The notes below the pieces were generated by a model. The model was not told where the DNA came from. It made no database searches and saw only the letters and a list, made by a program, of their open reading frames with translations. A DNA stretch of 64,000 nt, taken from positions 64,501 to 128,500 of the forward strand of contig JAKSXM010000007.1 in NCBI GenBank assembly GCA_022575985.1, read 5' to 3'. A program made the position numbers and the translations under genes. Below are positions 59,290-64,000 of this stretch, one piece after another; position 1 is the stretch's first letter, and each line of letters begins with the position of its first letter. This DNA is from Anagrus nilaparvatae (taxonomy: Eukaryota; Arthropoda; Insecta; Hymenoptera; Mymaridae).

Positions 59290-60500
59290 AAAATAGGTTA
59301 GACAAGGTTACTAAGTATTAGCATCCGAAAAGTTATCAAAAATCTCCCTGATACCCGTTGGAATTAGACCTCTAGGCCACGACAGGCCCCTGAAAACCCC
59401 AAAAAACAGATTTTATTTAATTTCTCTGATCATAAGCTGGAAAACTTAGAATTTCATCACTTTTCAAGAAAACATTTTTTTGGGGCCTTTAACGCTTCAT
59501 TAAGATCCCAAGATATCATTTTGAATATTTCAATAATCGGTTTTTTGAGTATTCTTTAATTTATTTTATAATTTAATTTATTTTTAAACTCAACGCACTG
59601 ATAGGTGGACGAATTAATCGTCTCTTTTTTTATTAAACCTAACATGTCGTATTTAGTTAACGATTTTTTCAAATCATTATTAGAATATTAATTTAAAATA
59701 ATTTTTTAATTTACAAGAAATTAAATTTTTAATTTATGGAAATGTGTTATATTGAACTACTGATCTTAAAAAAAGCAGAAAAAATTCTTTTCTTTGAAAT
59801 AAAAAGAAAGGGATTGCTGGTGATTCTTGTAAATTTTTTTTATCTGAAAAATGTAAAGGCATAGTTATTAAACTAATTTTTATCAACAGCTATCAATGTG
59901 CAGTCCTAATTGTCCTATTCTATTACCGCCGTTTATCCACGCAGCGCAGATAATTGACAGTCCAGAATAACGCGATTTAGACTGCAGAATGGTAGTTATT
60001 GATAACAATCAGTATAATAATTATGCTTTTGCATTTTTGACACAACAATAAACTGTTTAAAATAAAAATTTCATAGCAGTAAAAAAAGCGCGGATAAACG
60101 GCAATGGAAGATTTAAAATTTTCGGGTATTAGAAAGTAGTTCCCTGGAGGAGGCCACAAGAGGCTCCATAAGATTTTTTTAAAAATTAAAAAATGTGTTT
60201 TTTACCCTACCAATACTATAAAAAAGAATGAGGATGCGGTATATTTTTTTATACTCAAAAAACCGATTTTCGAAAAATTCAAAATTATATTTAGGGGTCT
60301 TAAGGAGGCCCTGAAAGCCCAAAAAAAAATTTTTCGCGAAAAGTGATGAAATTTTAAGTTTTCTAGTCTATGATCAAATTTCCATTGGGGGCCTATCGTG
60401 GCCTATAGCTTTAATTGCAACGAGAATCAGTGATTTTTTCGATAACTTTTCGGATACTACTACTTAGGTTAACTTTGGTTTCTTATCTTACTCCAAAAAT
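59290..60500. repeat. Diverged inverted repeat with a ~670 bp loop
   Basis: The segment 59,315-59,560 (CATCCGAAAAGTTATC, AGGCCACGACAGGCCCC, GAATTTCATCACTTTTC, ATCGGTTTTTTGAGTAT) pairs imperfectly with 60,235-60,460. In the loop, ACCGCCGTTTATCCACGC (59,925-59,942) pairs with GCGCGGATAAACGGCAA (60,087-60,103), a smaller hairpin element. The right arm merges into a mosaic-repeat copy also seen at 9,480-9,900. Confidence 0.7.
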
Positions 60501-61790
60501 TCCTTACTCACCTCATTTTCTGGGGTCATTTTCGAGGTATCACTTTTCAAAGATAATGATAAAAATTTGCTTTTTTGAAAAAACCTGATATTGAGACTCT
60601 GACTTAATTATTATATCTGATAAAAAAAGATAAAAAAGTAAATTTTTGAGACCTATAAAACCTATTTTCAAAAACAATTTTAATATCGGCAGTAATTCAA
60701 AAATTGGATATTTTTGGACAAAAATGGGAATTCAATTTATTGACTATCACAGTGAGAAAATTACAGTTTGCGGGGCTTTAAAGCTGACCCTATCAGAAAA
60801 AAAGCATTAATTTGATTTCTCCTGATTTATAAGCTTATTAGTGGGCATGGTTATAGTATTATAGAAAATTATACAAGATAGCTGGTGAAATACCATTTCT
60901 TGAAAAGGTTCTTTTATGCTATATTATTTGCAATATAAAATATAAAATTATAAAATATGCCATTTCATTGGTTAAAGAAGAAAAAAGTACTGCCTTTTAT
61001 TATAGTCATAAAAATGCTATTGCATAATATACCTATTAAAGAAAATAGTTCAAGCAGAAGAACGAATTTCCTATAAGTATTTTCTGAATGTTTCTACTCT
61101 TAGTTCTTTGCATTATTCTTTACATTTTATTCCTGCTATCGTTAACATCTTAAAGTGGATCTTCAGTTTTATTAATACGATTTTAAAAATTTGATTAATA
61201 ACTTTTAAAAATGAAATTAGAGAATAAATTAATGATATTATTAATTTTAACTAATTTGCTTAAATTCTATATTTTCTATATGGAAAACGAAGAAATTTAA
61301 TTTATTATTAAATATTTTACAAACGATTCATCTGATTTCTTATAAAAATGCATCTAAAATTATTTATTTTTAAATTTTATAAAAAGAGTTAAGTATTTTA
61401 AATTTTTATTTTATTAATATAATAAGCGCAAAAAGTAACTCCGTTAGATACACAAAAAGTAGATTTTTTAGAACGAATTTTATTAAAATTACATAAAATT
61501 CGAATTTATTCGACAAAAATCAAAAATTTACTAATTTTAGTGAAATTAAGAAAAATTCGTATACTTTCGATTTTTCGTTGTTGTAAGCTTACGAATTTTT
61601 TTTGCGAATTTACAAAAATTAATTGTCATGTACAAGCGTTATTTTTCGTCGAAAAATGATCGGATGAACTTGATTATATTGAAGTTATCACCCATTTTGT
61701 TTTTCTTAATAAAACGGATGAACGTTTTAAATCATAAAAAAATATTATAGAAATATTGTAACTGTACCTATAACTTCTTTATTTTTGTAA
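60500..61790 (+). repeat. Fourth copy of the dispersed mosaic repeat
   Basis: It is colinear with 3,060-3,990 (ATACCATTTCTTGAAAAGGT, AATATACCTATTAA, AAGCAGAAGAACGAATTTCC, TAAGTATTTTCTGAATG) and with 9,790-10,230. It contains a local expansion around 61,480-61,660 in the style of the 26.5 kb MITE. Confidence 0.7.
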
Positions 61791-61889
61791 CTATATAGTT
61801 TAAAATTTTTTAATGTATGGAAAATGAAAAAGAATATATTTAAATTCAATGAAAATACTTGATTCTTGAGTTTATAATATTATAACTCT

Positions 61890-62645
61890 AACGTACATTT
61901 TTTGTCCTTTTTCACCCCTTTTACCCACCTAATATTTAATATTTATGAAAACTTTATTTTTTAATTTTAAAATGCCTATACGGGTTTTTTTGAGTCGTAG
62001 AATTCAAATATGATGTCAGAAATGTTATTCAATGCATTGCTGGGGGGTGAATTGGCCTCTTTCAGTTTTTATATAACCTGCTTCTTATAATATTAAACGA
62101 AATATATGGTTAAAATATGGATTTCTTTTATTTAAAAAAAAATTATTAGTTCCCAAAAGAAATTATAACATTAAGAAAAAAAATTTTTTCAAGAATTTTT
62201 AAGAATTAATAAATTTTATTTTTTTTAAATAACATTTTTGTAAGAGAAATAGAGGTGAAAATCAGCCAATCTCACCCTCCAGCAATGCATTGAATAATAT
62301 TTTGGACATCATATTTGAATTCTACGACCAAAAAAATCCGTATAGACATTATAAAATTTAAAAATAAAGTTTTCATAGATATTGAATATTAGCTGGGTAA
62401 AAGGGGTAAAAAAGGGCAAATTCATCCCCGGGAAGGCATCAAATAGCATTTCTGACATAATTATTGAATTTTCTGGCCCAAAAAACCCATAAAGACATTT
62501 TAAAATTGGAAAGAACGGTGCATTTAATAAATTACATATTTTTGGGGTAAAAGGGGTAAAAAAGGCCAAAATCACCCCCAGGAAGGCATCAAATAGCATT
62601 TCTGACATCATATTTGAATTCTATGGCCCGAGAAACCTACAGGCA
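61890..62645. repeat. Inverted repeat whose right arm is tandemly duplicated
   Basis: The segment 61,905-62,065 (CACCCCTTTTACCC, CGGGTTTTTTTGAGTCGTAG, AATTCAAATATGATGTC, AATGCATTGCTGG) pairs with 62,255-62,410. The right-arm module recurs in direct orientation to about 62,640 at a ~170 bp period (GGAAGGCATCAAATAGCATT twice). The core resembles that of the 33-569 foldback. Frame 62,309-62,611 (-) simply reads through the repeats. Confidence 0.75.
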
Positions 62646-62649
62646 CTCC

Positions 62650-63255
62650 TCAAAATCGAAAAAAAAATCAGTTCTAAAGGTTGAATCAGGTGGATAGAAA
62701 TAGAATTTTTTGAAATAGTATCCTCGAATACTAGAAATAGTATCCTCGAATCGGATACTTAATTTTCTATGAAAGTACTAATATTTTAAAATATAATGTA
62801 GATGAATTTTTCGACCAAGAGGGCTATTAAGAAATAAAAAACTAAGAATCTTTCATGTAAACGTTACGTTTCGTGTATATACCATACACCTTTTCAAACA
62901 ACAATATATAATTATGATAACTTATACTACATTTTTTTTAAAATTAAATAAATTTTTCTTTGGAAAAAAGAACAACATTGTTCTAGTCAAAACACATGTA
63001 GTATACTATTTATTTTGATATAAATTATAACACACAAGAAAGAATAATGGAAATCTTGCCTCTTTTTGACTTCCTCGGATTATTTTGTTCGTTGCTATGT
63101 TTATTTATGTATGCAGCTTAATGAAATTATAAACAATAATAAACAGCCTAAAAATATTAAATGGTTATGTTTGCATTTTAAAATTAAGATGCCAACCATT
63201 TTAAAATTAAGTTGCCAACCATTTCTTTGACAAAACAAAAAAATCATGTTACTCA
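62650..63255. other. A+T-rich non-coding stretch, nothing recognised
   Basis: Only a short direct repeat is visible (TTTTAAAATTAAG.TGCCAACCATTT, twice, 63,175-63,225). Confidence 0.4.
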
Positions 63256-63262
63256 ATATTTT

Positions 63263-63295
<33 letters not shown>

Positions 63296-64000
63296 GGAAA
63301 TATGTGAATCTTACATCAGCCATGGAGTGTTTGCGGGCCTTAAAGACCCGCATATTTCCATGACCGCCCAGTTGTACAAAGTGTACAACCGGGAGACCAC
63401 CAGCGAACGCGGTCGCCGGCTACGCCCCAGATTCTTACTGGATAAACACACTTTAAACCCCCCGCGCTTGTTTGTCCCAAACCGGAACTCCCTTTTCAGG
63501 TATAACTTCAGTTTGGGACGCGCAGCCTAGGCAGCTGGCCGCTGCCTTCCCCCCTGCCTAGGGGCAGGAGAGCTCTCTACGATAGAAAGCCCTCCTCCTT
63601 CTTCTGCAACAAGGTGGTCCTTACGTACTCTGCTACTTTGTTCCAGTTTTCGGAACTCCGTAGCATTTCCGGGACCACCGTCTCCGGCCTCCAAATCGGG
63701 AAGGGCGGACGCCCCTCCAAGTAGCGAACACATTCGAAAAATGTGTGCTCTACTGTATCATCCACGCCCGGACAGTGCAAGCACTCCTTTGTTGCCACCT
63801 TATGCCAATGCTTCAACATGACACGGAAGTACCCGTGTCCAGTTAAGAACTGGGTAAGGTAGAAATCCACCTCCCCATGCTGTCGTCCCATCCATGCCTG
63901 CAGGTCTGAGATCAGTCTGCGCGTCCACAGGGCATTTTTCTCTTGGTTCTTTTTCCATCGTTCCTTCCATGCTTTCATAGAGTTGAAGCGGGCGCGAGTG
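63263..64000 (-). mobile_element. 3' end of an R1-like LINE, running off the window
   Basis: On the - strand a coding end (63,577 upward) is followed by a ~280 bp 3' UTR and a ~30 base A tail (T run at about 63,264-63,293). The base composition is markedly richer in G+C than the rest of the window, which suggests a recent arrival or strong codon preference. The 5' part lies beyond 64,000. Confidence 0.85.
63577..63978 (-). CDS. C-terminal part of an R1-clade LINE polyprotein (partial)
   Basis: The product is the tail of the endonuclease/reverse-transcriptase polyprotein that copies the element into chromosomal targets. The visible sequence TRRLISDLQAWMGRQHGEVD, then FYLTQFLTGHGYFR, then CLHCPGVDDTVEHTFFECVR contains the conserved C-terminal zinc-binding pattern (C-x2-C, then H, then C). 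This is typical of R1/Waldo-like and related clades. The open frame continues to the window edge; the Met at 63,976-63,978 is internal, so the stated start is only the first visible Met. It is uninterrupted here, so the copy may be young. A 68-codon frame on the same strand (63,527-63,733) is a shadow. Confidence 0.85.
   Translation of the reverse strand: MKAWKERWKKNQEKNALWTRRLISDLQAWMGRQHGEVDFYLTQFLTGHGYFRVMLKHWHKVATKECLHCPGVDDTVEHTFFECVRYLEGRPPFPIWRPETVVPEMLRSSENWNKVAEYVRTTLLQKKEEGFLS

Noticed and set aside
62309..62611. A 100-codon frame with internal protein repeats (MMSEMLFDAF.. twice)
   Set aside because: The protein repeat mirrors a ~170 bp DNA tandem repeat inside an inverted repeat; there is no other sign of coding.
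63246..63530. A + strand 94-codon frame near the window end
   Set aside because: It starts in the T run and reads the antisense of the LINE 3' UTR.

Overview
This is a very A+T-rich piece of animal nuclear DNA, almost certainly from an insect. The only recognisable host gene is an insect-type (7tm_6) odorant receptor at 27.5-30.6 kb on the + strand. It has short GT-AG introns and a typical receptor C-terminus. I cannot assign the insect order. Nearly everything else is transposable-element DNA: long foldback (inverted-repeat) elements, short TIR elements, two non-LTR retrotransposon fragments, one decayed DIRS-type tyrosine-recombinase retrotransposon, and a tRNA-derived SINE-like retroposon.

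Layout. 0-12 kb: a small foldback (33-569), a half copy of a foldback family seen again at 40-43 kb, pieces of a large mosaic repeat, a ~315 bp tandem array, and a foldback at 10.8-11.6 kb. 12.2-21.8 kb: a giant palindrome with two ~4.24 kb arms that pair almost without gaps. 21.5-24.5 kb: a second inverted repeat, with a 1.36 kb TIR element inside one arm. 24.6-27.4 kb: a tandem repeat and two short TIR elements. 27.5-30.6 kb: the odorant receptor, with a foldback in intron 3. 31.3-33.5 kb: repeat copies, a truncated SINE and a TIR element.

33.6-43.6 kb: a 5'-truncated LINE whose reverse transcriptase is split by two foldbacks of 5.8 and 3.0 kb. Removing both, with one copy of each target duplication, rejoins the LINE reading frame exactly. 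43.7-46.9 kb: mosaic repeat, a TIR element, and a 652 bp SINE with a 20 bp target duplication. 46.9-51.3 kb: the DIRS element on the - strand. 52.6-54.3 kb: a foldback. 54.6-57.3 kb: tandem and inverted repeats. 57.4-58.8 kb: a foldback bounded by TTAA. 59.3-62.6 kb: inverted repeats and a mosaic-repeat copy. 63.3 kb to the end: the 3' end of an R1-like LINE on the - strand.

Several foldbacks with different ends and different target duplications share an internal core that reads roughly CAGCGACCCAAAAAACC. The two largest also share whole arm modules. The region looks like a nest of foldback elements inserting into one another and into retrotransposons, with one chemoreceptor gene embedded in it. 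Boundaries are exact where target duplications are quoted and approximate elsewhere. All similarities were judged by eye within the window.
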